From the NCBI RefSeq assembly GCF_004103695.1, contig NZ_CP035280.1:992001-1056000 (forward strand): a stretch of DNA of 64,000 nucleotides, given 5' to 3'. Below the pieces are notes generated by a model. It was not told the origin of the DNA. It ran no database searches and was given only the letters and a program-made list of their open reading frames with translations. Both the position numbers and the translations under genes were made by a program. The DNA is from Clostridium sp. JN-9 (GTDB lineage Bacteria > Bacillota > Clostridia > Clostridiales > Clostridiaceae). Within the stretch, counting starts at the first letter, position 1. The number at the start of each line of letters is the position of its first letter. Below, one piece after another: positions 16,419 to 25,981 of the stretch.

Positions 16419-18251
16419 ATGCTCAAAAAATTTCTTGATCTTTTAATTGGTGAACCATTAGCAAATGAACAAAGAGCTACGGAGAAATATAATATACCCT
16501 TTGGACTTGCAATAATGGCAAGTGATGCTGTGTCATCTGTGGCATATGCAGCTGAAGAAATATTATATGTTTTAATTGCAGTCATAGGGTTACTGTCATA
16601 CCAATGGCTTCAATGGATTTCATTAATGATTATAGTACTTTTATTTATTTTAACAATTTCATATATTCAAATAATAAAAGCTTATCCCCAGGGAGGAGGA
16701 GCTTATATTGTTGCAAAGGAAAATATAGGGGTGACACAGGGACTGGTGGCTGCTGCAGCACTGCTCATTGACTACACACTAACTGTGGCTGTAAGTGCCA
16801 GTGCAGGTATTGCGGCAATTACATCAGCCTTCCCAGGTTTAACAAGACATAAGGTTTCATTGGTAATTCTGCTTATTACAGTTTTAACTATATTAAATCT
16901 CAGGGGTATTAGTGAATCCTCTAAAATATTTAGTATACCTACTTATTTATTTATAATAAGTATGCTTTTCATGATTGTTTATGGATTAATAAAATATTCT
17001 ATTTATGGTGCGCCTGCACCAATGATTAATAAGCAGATTGCAATTACAGGGGACCTAAGTTTGTTTCTTATATTAAGGGCTTTTTCATCGGGCTGCTCTG
17101 CACTAACAGGGCTGGAGGCGGTAAGTAATTCTGTTCCTAATTTTAAGGAGCCAAGTCAGAAAAATGCAAAAATTGTAATGATACTTTTAAGCTTTCTCAT
17201 ACTATTTATCTTTGGAGGCACATCTGTTCTTGCAAGATTTTATAAAGCTGTACCAGTGGGAACTCCAACGGTGGTAGCACAAATTGCCTATGGTGTATTT
17301 GGCAATACATTTATGTTTTATGTAATACAAATCACAACGGCTGTTATTTTAATAATGGCATGCAACACTGCATTTACAGGATTTCCAATGTTAATGTATG
17401 CAATTGCAAAGGATGGGTTTGCTCCAAGACAGTTTAGAATAAGAGGAAAAAGGCTCAGCTTTTCCACAGGCATAGTGGCTTTATCAGTAGTAGCAGGTAT
17501 TTTAGTAGTATTGTTTGATGCCACAACACACAGGCTGATTCCGCTTTACTCTGTTGGTGTATTTCTATCCTTTACCCTGGCACAAACAGGTATGGTAATA
17601 CACTGGAGGAGAAGTAAAGAGAAGGGTTGGAGAAGATCTGCTTTAATAAATGGATTTGGAGTTATAATAACAGTAATAGCAACACTTATAATTGTTTATG
17701 AGAAGTTTGCTGAAGGAGCATGGATTGTTATCATACTTATACCAGTAATAGTGCTAATAATGATGTCCATAAAGAGACATTATGATGGAGTAGCAGAAAA
17801 ACTCAGAACCACAAAAGAAGATATACGAAGCGCCAATATAGGCAGAGAATTTACCCATATAATTATAGTTCCTTTGGCTAGTATAAATAAAGCAGCTCTT
17901 AATGCTCTTCAATATGCCAGAAGCATAAGCCCTAATGTTATTGCTTTAAATATTTCTATAGATAAGGATGCTTTGGAAAAAACAAAATCGCAGTGGAAGG
18001 AATTAAATACAGATATAATATTAGTGGCTAAATATTCGCCATACAGAGCTGTGGTGGGGCCTCTTTTAAAATATATTGAAGATATAGCTCATGCAGCAGG
18101 TGAAAATGAAATAATAACTGTGGTTCTTCCGGAATTTATTACCCATGAGAGATGGGAGGAAGTACTTCACAATCATACAAGTTTATATTTAAGAGAAACT
18201 TTAGCAAGAAACCTTAAGGTTGTAATTACAACATACCCATATAAACTTTAA
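16419..18251 (+). CDS. kimA: KimA-like high-affinity potassium importer (APC/KUP family)
   Basis: 610 residues, matching Bacillus subtilis KimA (YdaO) in length and order. The N-terminal LIGEPLANEQ segment leads into a 12-helix APC-type core with SDAVSSVAYAAEEIL, YPQGGGAYIVAKEN and FSSGCSALTGLEAVSN motifs. A soluble C-terminal region (about residues 465-610) resembles a universal-stress/c-di-AMP-binding fold (HIIIVPLASINKAAL). KimA imports K+ with H+ and is inhibited by c-di-AMP in known cases. Monocistronic; starts after TGGGGGTATT. Confidence 0.88.
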   Translation: MLKKFLDLLIGEPLANEQRATEKYNIPFGLAIMASDAVSSVAYAAEEILYVLIAVIGLLSYQWLQWISLMIIVLLFILTISYIQIIKAYPQGGGAYIVAKENIGVTQGLVAAAALLIDYTLTVAVSASAGIAAITSAFPGLTRHKVSLVILLITVLTILNLRGISESSKIFSIPTYLFIISMLFMIVYGLIKYSIYGAPAPMINKQIAITGDLSLFLILRAFSSGCSALTGLEAVSNSVPNFKEPSQKNAKIVMILLSFLILFIFGGTSVLARFYKAVPVGTPTVVAQIAYGVFGNTFMFYVIQITTAVILIMACNTAFTGFPMLMYAIAKDGFAPRQFRIRGKRLSFSTGIVALSVVAGILVVLFDATTHRLIPLYSVGVFLSFTLAQTGMVIHWRRSKEKGWRRSALINGFGVIITVIATLIIVYEKFAEGAWIVIILIPVIVLIMMSIKRHYDGVAEKLRTTKEDIRSANIGREFTHIIIVPLASINKAALNALQYARSISPNVIALNISIDKDALEKTKSQWKELNTDIILVAKYSPYRAVVGPLLKYIEDIAHAAGENEIITVVLPEFITHERWEEVLHNHTSLYLRETLARNLKVVITTYPYKL

Positions 18252-18337
18252 TTTTCACTCATAGTATTTATGGTAAATATTATTTATTTAAAGTATAATG
18301 TTGATATAAAGTTGCTGCAAAAAGGGGATGTGTAATT

Positions 18338-18811
18338 ATGAAGGAAATAGTTTTAGCAGGAGGATGTTTCTGGGGTGTGCAGGAGTATATGTCCAGAATA
18401 AATGGAGTAGTTGAAACAAAAGTGGGATATGGTAATGGAATTAAACCAAATCCAAGCTATGAAGATGTGTGCACTGGCACTACAGGCCATGCCGAATGCT
18501 GTTATGTAAAATATGATGAAAATATAATAAACCTTACTGAGCTGCTTAATAAATTCTGGAAGGTAATAAACCCCACTATTTTAAACAGACAGGGGAATGA
18601 TATTGGACATCAATACAGAACAGGTATATTCTACATTGATAAAAATGACTTATGTGAAATATTAAAAAGCAGGGATGAGCTGCAGAAAAAATATGAAAAG
18701 CCAATTGTTACAGAAATAAAACCATTACAGTGTTTTTACGATGCTGAAGAGTATCACCAAAAATATCTTAAGAAAAATCCAGGTGGATACTGCCACATAA
18801 AACTAGATTAA
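18338..18811 (+). CDS. msrA: Peptide methionine sulfoxide reductase A
   Basis: 157 residues. It reduces methionine-S-sulfoxide in proteins. The catalytic motif [10 protein letters not shown] is at the N-terminus, followed by the conserved [28 protein letters not shown] and AEEYHQKY blocks. No fused MsrB domain. Start follows AAAAGGGGATG; a clear terminator follows. Confidence 0.95.
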   Translation: MKEIVLAGGCFWGVQEYMSRINGVVETKVGYGNGIKPNPSYEDVCTGTTGHAECCYVKYDENIINLTELLNKFWKVINPTILNRQGNDIGHQYRTGIFYIDKNDLCEILKSRDELQKKYEKPIVTEIKPLQCFYDAEEYHQKYLKKNPGGYCHIKLD

Positions 18812-18856
18812 TAAATTATATGATAAAATATGGTTAGAAGTTAAAAAGTAATAAAA

Positions 18857-18884
18857 AACGCTGCAATAATAACTACAGCGTTTA
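18857..18884 (+). terminator. Rho-independent terminator after msrA
   Basis: AAACGCTG pairs with CAGCGTTT across a short loop and is followed by TATTTTTATTTATTTTT. It also lies just past the end of the convergent rsgI gene. Confidence 0.8.
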
Positions 18885-18887
18885 TTT

Positions 18888-19802
18888 TTATTTATTTTTA
18901 TTTGAATTTGATTTGTGTGATCCATTTACAGCCTTGCTATTATAAGCTTTTTTCTTATAACCCTGATTATCATTAAATCTATCATTTTTTAATTCATGTT
19001 TTTGTTTTAAATCATTACTTGCATTTTTTTTGGTTTTATTAGAATTTGGGTTTGATGAATTTCCATTATTGCCTTTATTATTTTGCTTATTTTCATTATT
19101 AGAAGGTGATTTTAAGTTCTCCTTATTTACTGAGGAGTTACCATTGCTTACTGAAGACTTTCCATTGTTTACTTTATTATTTTCAGCAGGTTTCTGGTAG
19201 TTTGCATTTTCAGAAGATTTATTGTTTGAATTCTTATCTAATATAACACTGCCATTGGATTGAATTTTAATACTTAAATTAGAATTTTGAATATTTGATT
19301 TAAACTTGGAAATATTTATTTTTTTGCCATCTATATCAACAGAAACAGTTTTTGTTTTAATATAATTATCATCAATAAATTTATCCTTTTTTGATTGATC
19401 TATTATTGTCTTCAATCCTTCATTGATATTAGCATTTTTGATTTTTACTTCACTTAGTATTTTCTCGCCGTCATTGTTAAGGGCTTTTGAGGAGATAATT
19501 TTGTTAAAGTGATTAACTTTAAGCTCAATATTAGGATTTATACTTACAAGCACAGTAGCCACAGGACTGTAATATGCCTTTACTCCTCCGCCTATAGTTA
19601 GTATAAACATTATGCAGGCTGCAGCTGTCAATCCCTTAGTATTAAAATGAAAAATACTATTGGAGACCTGGCAGCCTTGAAACTTTTCCCCAATGTCAGG
19701 TTTTCTGCCAATGCAGCTTACTTTTATAAATTCGCCGCTGGGTGTAAGTAAGTTAGCATATTTACCGCTGACACTTACTACTATGCCTTCCTTTTTACTC
19801 AT
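18888..19802 (-). CDS. rsgI: RsgI-type membrane anti-sigma factor
   Basis: RsgI proteins hold the alternative sigma factor SigI at the membrane. About 304 residues: cytoplasmic RsgI N-terminal domain (residues 1-50, KEGIVVSVSGKYANLLTPSGEF), one membrane helix (about 58-78), the conserved extracytoplasmic NPNIELKVN region, then a low-complexity Asn/Ser/Lys-rich tail from about 195 to the end. No carbohydrate-binding or other sensor domain is present, unlike cellulolytic clostridia. A GTG nine bases upstream is in frame, but ATG 19802 has the better ribosome site (GTAGGTGAGG). It overlaps sigI by 8 bases. Confidence 0.88.
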   Translation of the reverse strand: MSKKEGIVVSVSGKYANLLTPSGEFIKVSCIGRKPDIGEKFQGCQVSNSIFHFNTKGLTAAACIMFILTIGGGVKAYYSPVATVLVSINPNIELKVNHFNKIISSKALNNDGEKILSEVKIKNANINEGLKTIIDQSKKDKFIDDNYIKTKTVSVDIDGKKINISKFKSNIQNSNLSIKIQSNGSVILDKNSNNKSSENANYQKPAENNKVNNGKSSVSNGNSSVNKENLKSPSNNENKQNNKGNNGNSSNPNSNKTKKNASNDLKQKHELKNDRFNDNQGYKKKAYNSKAVNGSHKSNSNKNK

Positions 19803-20481
19803 TATCCTCACCTACTTTAATATTTAAATAAGACTTTATATAAAGAAATTTATCACTATTAAATAATATAAATAATGCGATAATGTATTTTCTCCATTTA
19901 TCAACAAATTTTTTATTTGTCCCAGTGTATAAACAAATCTGCTTAATAGGAAGCTGTTTATTACTTAATATATAGTCACAGATTTCTCTGCTGTTACATA
20001 TTTTTATTACCAGCCTTAAAACGCTGCTTCTGGTATCTTTATGCCTGGGACTTTTACTTACAAGGCTGTTAAAATCAATTTTGTATTTTGAAAGCTCTTT
20101 ATTTAATTCTATGATTTCATCTGCCCTGCTTTTATTTTCAAGTTCCATTTCAAATCTGGTTATAGAATTATTATTATCCAGCTTTTCCATGCTGTAATCG
20201 TCATCATCAAAAGTAAGTAATGGGGTGTTTTTAGTTTTCCTGAAATAATCAATTAGTGCATTTCTTATAATAACTTTAGCGTACCCATAAAAATTACCTC
20301 TGGACTCTGTGTAACTATCGCAGGCTTTGTTAAAAGCTATTAATGCAATACTAAGTTCATCGTCATTTTTCCACTGCAGATGTCTTTTTGTTATGGTATA
20401 TGTACATTTATATATAAAACTTTTATTTTCCTTAATAAATTCATTCCTGTCTTCAAGCAGCAACTCACTGACATTCTGCAT
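19795..20481 (-). CDS. sigI: RNA polymerase sigma factor SigI
   Basis: 228 residues with sigma region 2 (DDELSIALIAFNKACDSY ... FYGYAKVIIRNALIDYFRK) and the SigI-specific C-terminal region (SPRHKDTRSSVL ... QICLYTGTNKKFVDKWRKYI) that replaces region 4. It is known in Bacillus for heat or cell-wall stress and in cellulolytic clostridia for cellulosome genes; the target regulon here is unknown. It forms a two-gene operon with the anti-sigma gene downstream. Confidence 0.92.
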   Translation of the reverse strand: MQNVSELLLEDRNEFIKENKSFIYKCTYTITKRHLQWKNDDELSIALIAFNKACDSYTESRGNFYGYAKVIIRNALIDYFRKTKNTPLLTFDDDDYSMEKLDNNNSITRFEMELENKSRADEIIELNKELSKYKIDFNSLVSKSPRHKDTRSSVLRLVIKICNSREICDYILSNKQLPIKQICLYTGTNKKFVDKWRKYIIALFILFNSDKFLYIKSYLNIKVGEDNE

Positions 20482-20655
20482 GAAATCACCTCATCTATAT
20501 ATAATACGTTTCAAATTAATTTTTTAGTGGAGCTTTGGCGCTGATAAATTTTAAGACAATATGTCACTATTTTAGCATATTTATAAACTGAAATTAAGAA
20601 ATAAATTATTATCAGATGAAATGATTTTTAGCTAATGATATAATATAGTAATTAA

Positions 20656-21327
20656 GAATTTAACATAAGTGCATATCAGGGAGGTGCCGGTACCTCCACA
20701 AATATGGCTATTAATGAAGTTGTAGCAAACAGGGCCATAGAACTGCTTGAAGGTGAAAAAGGGGATTATGGCATAGTTCATCCATTAAATGATGTTAATA
20801 TGTCACAGTCTACCAATGATGTATATCCAACTGCACTTAGGATTTCCTCAATCAGGTTTATCAGAAAGCTCAGCAATGCCCTTGCTGATCTTCAGGAATC
20901 ACTTCAAATTAAGGAAAATGAGTTTTCAAATATTATTATGCTTGGCAGAACTCAGCTTATGGATGCAGTTCCAATGATGGCTGGTCAGCTTCAGCTAAAT
21001 GCATTTACTCCTTTAATAGCAGACAGTATTCTTGAATCCTTGGAGCTTTTAGATAAAGCTGTTATAATATTCAAGGAAAAATGTATTGATGGTATTGAAA
21101 TAGATGAAAAAAGATGTAAAGAAAATCTTGAAAAGTCAAGTTCTCTTGTTACTGCTTTGGTTCATTACATTGGGTATGATAAAGCCAGCGTAATAGCAAA
21201 AAAAGCCTTAGCGGAAGAAAAAACCATAAAGGAAGTTCTCTATGAGGAAAATATTTTACCAAAAGAAAGAATTGATGAAATATTAAACCCTTATGGGCTG
21301 ACAACACCTGGGATACCAGGTAAATAA
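20656..21327 (+). pseudogene. aspA: Aspartate ammonia-lyase remnant with N-terminal loss and internal deletion
   Basis: In frame from about 20656 the sequence reads QGGAGTSTN then MAINEVVANRA, QSTNDVYPTA and GRTQLMDAVP, the conserved blocks of AspA. The first 90 or so residues are absent, and TAA precedes the frame. After DAVP the sequence jumps to the C-terminal third (AGQLQLNAFTPLIADSIL), so about 170 residues including the GSSIMPGKVNP active-site loop are missing. The remaining C-terminus is normal. ATG 20704 is an internal Met codon. The enzyme cannot work. It sits directly before hydF, where intact aspA genes are found in several anaerobes. Confidence 0.88.
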
Positions 21328-21373
21328 TTATTTTTAAGCAAAATGTATATTTGCATTGGATATGGAGGAAAAA

Positions 21374-22606
21374 ATGAGTTTAAATGAAACACCACGTTCA
21401 GAAAGAACACATATAGCACTTTTTGGAAGAAGAAATGCTGGAAAATCCAGTATAATAAATGCTATTACAGGGCAGGAAATAGCCATAGTTTCTGATGTAA
21501 AAGGAACTACCACTGATCCCGTATATAAATCCATAGAAATACTGCCAATTGGCCCCTGTGTAGTAATTGATACAGCAGGACTTGACGATACAGGTGAACT
21601 TGGAGCGCTGAGAAAGAAAAAGACACTGGAGGTTTTAAATAAGACTAATATAGCATTATTAGTAGTAGATGCTTCACAAGGAGTCACTGAATATGATAAA
21701 TCCATAATGCAGCAGGTGAAAGAAAAGAAGATACCTGTTATTTTAGTATTAAATAAAATAGACACAGTAAATTTAAATAATGATTACATTGAAAATTTAA
21801 GCAGGGAATTTAAAATACCTGTAGCTGCTGTGTCAGCAATTGAAAATAAAGGCATTAAAGAACTTAAAGATAAAATAATTTCCATTCTTCTAGGCACAGA
21901 TGATAAATTTAAAATAGTTGGAGATCTAATAAATCCAGGGGATTTTGTAGTTTTAGTTACACCTATTGATAAGGCAGCACCTAAGGGAAGACTTATTCTT
22001 CCACAGCAGCAAACTATTAGGGACATTCTTGAAAGTGATGCCATGGCTGTGGTGACAAAGGAATATGAACTAAAAGACACACTGGAGAACCTGGGTAAAA
22101 AGCCTAAAATGGTTATTACTGATTCACAGGTTTTCCTGAAGGTGGCAGCAGATACTCCTAAAGATATTATGATGACATCATTTTCAATATTATTTGCAAG
22201 ATATAAAGGGGATTTAGTGGAGCTTGTTAAAGGTGTAAAGGCAGTTAAAAAATTAAAAGACGGAGATAAAATACTCATAGCTGAAGGGTGCACCCATCAC
22301 AGACAATCAGATGATATAGGTAAAGTAAAAATACCTAGATGGATAAGGCAGATCACAGGTAAAAATCTGGAGTTTGAATTTTCATCTGGAGTAACTTTTA
22401 CTGAAAATGTTAAAAAATATGCATTAATTGTACACTGTGGGGGATGTATGCTTAACAGAAATGCCATGCTGTCAAGAATTAATGATTCTAAGGAATTTAA
22501 TGTTCCGATAGTTAATTATGGAATGTTAATTGCTTATGTGCAGGGTATTTTGGATAGAGCACTAGAGCCATTTCCACTGGCAAAATTAATCTGGGATGAA
22601 GAATAA
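21374..22606 (+). CDS. hydF: [FeFe]-hydrogenase H-cluster maturation GTPase HydF
   Basis: HydF is the scaffold on which the 2Fe subcluster is built before transfer to hydrogenase. About 410 residues: N-terminal GTPase (GRRNAGKSS P-loop, VKGTTTDPV switch, DTAGLDDTG, NKID), dimerisation domain, and C-terminal Fe-S domain with the ligands CTHHR and HCGGC. Frame allows a TTG at 21356, but ATG 21374 lies right after TATGGAGGAAAAA. hydE and hydG are not in the window. It follows the broken aspA by about 46 bases. Confidence 0.95.
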   Translation: MSLNETPRSERTHIALFGRRNAGKSSIINAITGQEIAIVSDVKGTTTDPVYKSIEILPIGPCVVIDTAGLDDTGELGALRKKKTLEVLNKTNIALLVVDASQGVTEYDKSIMQQVKEKKIPVILVLNKIDTVNLNNDYIENLSREFKIPVAAVSAIENKGIKELKDKIISILLGTDDKFKIVGDLINPGDFVVLVTPIDKAAPKGRLILPQQQTIRDILESDAMAVVTKEYELKDTLENLGKKPKMVITDSQVFLKVAADTPKDIMMTSFSILFARYKGDLVELVKGVKAVKKLKDGDKILIAEGCTHHRQSDDIGKVKIPRWIRQITGKNLEFEFSSGVTFTENVKKYALIVHCGGCMLNRNAMLSRINDSKEFNVPIVNYGMLIAYVQGILDRALEPFPLAKLIWDEE

Positions 22607-22693
22607 TTATATTAATACTCACATTGTAAATATAGTATATTGGAAAAAGTCACAGAATATAAATATTAATATACTATATAGCGGGGGTTAGTG

Positions 22694-23482
22694 ATGAGGG
22701 ATTATGCAAAAATGATTTGGAATATTTTAAAGTATGCATTGACATACTTAATATTTCAAGTAGTAATAGGGGCTATTTCAGGTATTTTCATTATTACGAA
22801 ATATGGAGTTAACTCAGGACAAAAAATATACTATGATAATATATTTTTAATTACTTTACTAGCAGCAATTGCTTCTCTTTTGATTTATTCTGCATTTTTA
22901 AGAGGCAGTGGAGAAAATCTAACAAAAAGATGTTCATTTAAAAGAATATCACTGAAGGATACAGTATTAATTATAATATGCGGTATTGGATTTTCTGCTT
23001 TCACATTAGAAATTATACAGATGGTAAGTGACAGGTTTGAAAGCTACAAAGATGTATCCAACACAATTATTCAGGGTACAAATTCATTCATTGGTATAGC
23101 ATGCGTTGTGCTTCTGCTTCCAATTTTTGAAGAAGTTTTATTTAGGGGATTGATTTTTAATGAGCTGAAAAGAAGGCTTAATGTTATAGTCAGCATCATT
23201 ATACAGGCATTAATATTTGGTGTCTTTCATGGAAATCTGCTGCAGGGCTTATATGCATTTATTCTGGGCTTAGGCTTGGCTGCAGTTTATTACTGGACAA
23301 AATCCCTATGGTCAAATATAATTTTTCATGTTACTTTTAACTTTATGGGAAGTATGGGATCAGTAATTCTTTATTCTGTTATGCAGAAGCATATGATTAT
23401 TTATGGCTTGATCTCCGTTATCATAATAATGACAGCCTTAATTACTATTTATAAAAATAATAATCTGGAGATGGTTAATTAA
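22694..23482 (+). CDS. CPBP-family intramembrane metalloprotease
   Basis: About 262 residues with seven or eight membrane helices. It carries the family motifs EEVLFRG (about residues 144-150), FGVFHGNLLQG and a final HVTFNFMG segment, which hold the catalytic Glu and metal-binding His residues. Such proteins may process CAAX-like or bacteriocin-related substrates; the target is unknown. GTG 22691 is also possible, but ATG 22694 gives better spacing from GGGGGT. Confidence 0.85.
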   Translation: MRDYAKMIWNILKYALTYLIFQVVIGAISGIFIITKYGVNSGQKIYYDNIFLITLLAAIASLLIYSAFLRGSGENLTKRCSFKRISLKDTVLIIICGIGFSAFTLEIIQMVSDRFESYKDVSNTIIQGTNSFIGIACVVLLLPIFEEVLFRGLIFNELKRRLNVIVSIIIQALIFGVFHGNLLQGLYAFILGLGLAAVYYWTKSLWSNIIFHVTFNFMGSMGSVILYSVMQKHMIIYGLISVIIIMTALITIYKNNNLEMVN

Positions 23483-23489
23483 TATAATT

Positions 23490-23527
23490 AAAAGGGCTGT
23501 GGCACTAATAAATGCTACAGCTCTTTT
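23490..23527. terminator. Terminator between convergent CPBP and rubrerythrin genes
   Basis: A 15-bp stem with small mismatches (AAAAGGGCTGTGGCA / TGCTACAGCTCTTTT). It can serve both strands because A-runs and T-runs flank it. Confidence 0.8.
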
Positions 23528-23532
23528 CACAA

Positions 23533-24117
23533 TTAATAATTTTCAGTAAAAACTTCAAAATATGATTGAGGATGTGCACATGCAGGGCATTCCTTTGGTG
23601 GAGTAGTTCCTTCATATATATATCCGCAATTTGAGCACTTCCAAAGAACAGGAGTTTCTTTTGCAAATACAGAATTTGTATCTATATTATTTTTAAGCTT
23701 TTTATATCTTGCTTCATGTCTTTCTTCTACTTTAGCAATGTTTCTAAATACAGTAGCTATTATGTCGAAACCTTCCTTTTCTGCAACATCAGCAAATGAA
23801 GGATAAAGACTTGTCCACTCTTCATTTTCACCTTTAGCTGCAGCTTCCAGGTTAGCTTTAGTGTCACCAAGTGCTACAGGATAAGAAGCATTAATTTCCA
23901 CAGCTTGTCCATTCATACTTTCATTTAATAATTTAAAAAATCTTTTAGCGTGTTCTTTTTCATTATCAGCTGTTTCAGTAAAGATATTAGAGATTTGAAT
24001 ATAACCTTCCTTCTTAGCCTGAGAAGCATAGTATGTATACCTGTTTCTGGCCTGAGACTCACCAGCAAATGCCTTTAATAAGTTTTCTGCTGTTTTTGTT
24101 CCCTTTAAAGTCTTCAT
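23533..24117 (-). CDS. rbr: Rubrerythrin
   Basis: 194 residues; a cytoplasmic NADH-linked peroxidase protecting anaerobes from H2O2. The N-terminal four-helix diiron domain has ExxH-type ligands (LLKAFAGESQARNRY, ETADNEKEHAKRF, KVEERHEARY). The C-terminal rubredoxin domain has CSNCGYIYEG and CPACAHP. Length and order are standard. Monocistronic, with its own promoter and terminator. Confidence 0.97.
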   Translation of the reverse strand: MKTLKGTKTAENLLKAFAGESQARNRYTYYASQAKKEGYIQISNIFTETADNEKEHAKRFFKLLNESMNGQAVEINASYPVALGDTKANLEAAAKGENEEWTSLYPSFADVAEKEGFDIIATVFRNIAKVEERHEARYKKLKNNIDTNSVFAKETPVLWKCSNCGYIYEGTTPPKECPACAHPQSYFEVFTENY

Positions 24118-24166
24118 ATATAAAACCTCCTCTTTAAATTTTAATATGACTTTTCAGTACAAATAA

Positions 24167-24207
24167 ATTATAACACTATTCTTTGTAATAAACAATAATA
24201 ATTATTA
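24167..24207 (-). promoter_or_regulatory. Rubrerythrin promoter with adjacent palindrome
   Basis: On the minus strand TTGTTT (24195-24190) and TATAAT (24172-24167) are 17 bases apart. A 12-bp palindrome TAATAATTATTA (24196-24207) lies immediately upstream of the -35. It resembles, but does not match well, the PerR box (TTATAATNATTATAA), so PerR control is only a suggestion. Confidence 0.5.
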
Positions 24208-24232
24208 ATAAATAATCTTCGTAGAATTAATA

Positions 24233-24243
24233 GGGACGGTTAA
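24233..24243 (+). repeat. Single GGGACGGTTAA dispersed repeat core
   Basis: The leftmost clear copy of the dispersed family with core GGGGACGGTTAAC, in the gap upstream of the small gene at 24363. No inverted partner nearby. Confidence 0.6.
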
Positions 24244-24362
24244 TTTAAATTCGCCATTTTAATATGATAAAATAATAATAAAATTAAATTTTCCATACAA
24301 TAATAAATACCCATATGGTAAAATATATAATAATAAAAGTGCCAGGGAGGTAGTCTTTAGTT

Positions 24363-24500
24363 ATGAATAATTCTATAAATTTAACTGCTATTAATTTAAT
24401 GGCCACAGTAATAAAAATGTTTGCATATTTATCTGTTATTGCTGTTTGTTTCAAGGGAGTTCAGGCATTAAATGTATATATAAATAAAAACACCAGATAA
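24363..24500 (+). CDS. Small hypothetical membrane protein (45 residues)
   Basis: ATG 24363 follows GGGAGG about 12 bases upstream. The 45-residue product has one hydrophobic helix (about residues 13-33, including KMFAYLSVIAVCFKGV) and a short basic tail. No family recognised. The codon usage and ribosome site favour a real gene, but the spacing is long. Confidence 0.5.
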   Translation: MNNSINLTAINLMATVIKMFAYLSVIAVCFKGVQALNVYINKNTR

Positions 24501-24603
24501 TGATTCAAGTATAAAAAAGTAAATTTATTAGCATGAATTAAAAAACGCTGGGAAATATAATTATGAATGTTCAAAATTATTATTCATAAAAAGGAGTACC
24601 AGC

Positions 24604-25302
24604 ATGAAACTAAAAAGATTTTTTTCATCAGTAGTTTTTCTTTTAATTATATTATTTATTTCTAGTGGAATAAAATCATATGCAATGAACATTGAAGAAA
24701 AATCAGAAATTAAAAATAAATATAGTATTTTAGTAGATATATCCGAGTTTGATTTATATTTAATAGATAAGAGTAACAATAAAGTTGTAAAAGCTTATCC
24801 TATAGCAGGCGGAAAACCATCTACTCCATCACCATTTGGAACATGGAAGATTATTGCTAAAGCCGAGAATTGGGGAGCAGGGTTTGGAACAAGATGGATG
24901 CAGTTAGGTGTGCCATGGGGTACATACGGTATTCATGGCACCAATAAACCATTAACTATTAATAATCCTGATTCACTAGGCTGCATTAGAATGTTTAATT
25001 CCGATATTGAAGAATTATATAAAATGGTAGGCTGCGGTACAGAAGTTGTAGTTTATGGGGGCCCATATGGACTTAATAACAATGTTTTCAGAACATTAAC
25101 ACCTGGTGATAAAGGCGGCGATGTGCTGGAAGTTGAAAGAAGATTAATGGATAGGGGATATTACTCTGGGAGTCTTGATGGAATTTATGGTGAAGCTATG
25201 AAAAAAGCAGTAATTAAATTTAAAAATGATAATAAATTGAAATTTACACATTTCTGTGATACAGAATTTTATAATGCTCTTCAAATGAATCCTTTTGAAT
25301 GA
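24604..25302 (+). CDS. Secreted L,D-transpeptidase (YkuD) with peptidoglycan-binding domain
   Basis: 232 residues: N-terminal signal/anchor helix (RFFSSVVFLLIILFISSG), YkuD catalytic domain with the HGTNKP and SLGCIRM motifs (His and nucleophile Cys), then a C-terminal PG_binding_1 domain (GDKGGDVLEVERRLMDRGYY). It would make 3-3 cross-links or anchor proteins in the cell wall. Start follows AAAAGGAGTACC. Monocistronic. Confidence 0.93.
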   Translation: MKLKRFFSSVVFLLIILFISSGIKSYAMNIEEKSEIKNKYSILVDISEFDLYLIDKSNNKVVKAYPIAGGKPSTPSPFGTWKIIAKAENWGAGFGTRWMQLGVPWGTYGIHGTNKPLTINNPDSLGCIRMFNSDIEELYKMVGCGTEVVVYGGPYGLNNNVFRTLTPGDKGGDVLEVERRLMDRGYYSGSLDGIYGEAMKKAVIKFKNDNKLKFTHFCDTEFYNALQMNPFE

Positions 25303-25319
25303 ATACAATAATACAGATA

Positions 25320-25344
25320 GTCCTAGGTACATTATATCTAGGAC
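25320..25344. terminator. Terminator-like hairpin between convergent genes
   Basis: GTCCTAG and CTAGGAC enclose an 11-base loop between the transpeptidase stop and the tetR stop. The T-run is weak on both strands. Confidence 0.55.
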
Positions 25345-25352
25345 GTATTCCT

Positions 25353-25892
25353 TTAATAGCACTCTTTTGTTAATTCTATTAGTCTTTCCGTAAGCTCTGA
25401 CTTTGTTTCATCAGAGAATACCTCTAAGCCAAGGAGTTTAGAAAAAGCTATTCCATCACAGGCAAGTACTATTATAGTGCCTAATACAGGGTCATTTAAC
25501 TCATTGATTTTTTCCAGCCAGCTTTTACGCTTTTCTAAAAAAGGCTGAAGAAGTTCCTGATTTAAGGCAAATGCCGCAATAATACCGCTCATTGTATTGG
25601 TATCTACTCTAGACATATTGAATTGTTCCATAACATAGGCTGCAAAGAAATTATCAGGCGAATCAGAAAGCAAAGCTTTTTCCCTTTCTAAAACCCTGGA
25701 CTCAAACAATTTTATGTGATTTTCTATAAGTCCTTTCATTAGCATATCTTTGCTTTTATAATGATATAAAAGCCCGCCTTTGCTTATACCAGCTTTCTTA
25801 GCAACTTCCTCCAGGGTGAAAGCGTTTAACCCTTTCTCTGTAATTAATTTATTTGCTGCTTCAAGAATCTTTTCCTTAACAGGATTATTCAT
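25353..25892 (-). CDS. TetR-family transcriptional repressor
   Basis: 179 residues with a typical TetR helix-turn-helix (residues 5-50: KEKILEAANKLITEKG, LEEVAKKAGISKGGLLYHYKSK). The ligand-binding part is TetR_C-like and divergent. The gene has a strong leftward promoter (TTGACA-17-TAATAT) with a palindromic site at the expected transcription start, so autorepression is likely. The same promoter-operator occurs in front of the glycosyltransferase gene at 28630, so this protein probably controls that gene too. It is divergent from the DMT-type gene at 26087. Confidence 0.9.
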   Translation of the reverse strand: MNNPVKEKILEAANKLITEKGLNAFTLEEVAKKAGISKGGLLYHYKSKDMLMKGLIENHIKLFESRVLEREKALLSDSPDNFFAAYVMEQFNMSRVDTNTMSGIIAAFALNQELLQPFLEKRKSWLEKINELNDPVLGTIIVLACDGIAFSKLLGLEVFSDETKSELTERLIELTKECY

Positions 25893-25981
25893 ATTATCAA
25901 CCTTTCATTATTTAAATAAAATTTATGAATTTGAGACTTTCAATGAATCCTTTATTATGTTATATTAAAAACGGTGTTGTT

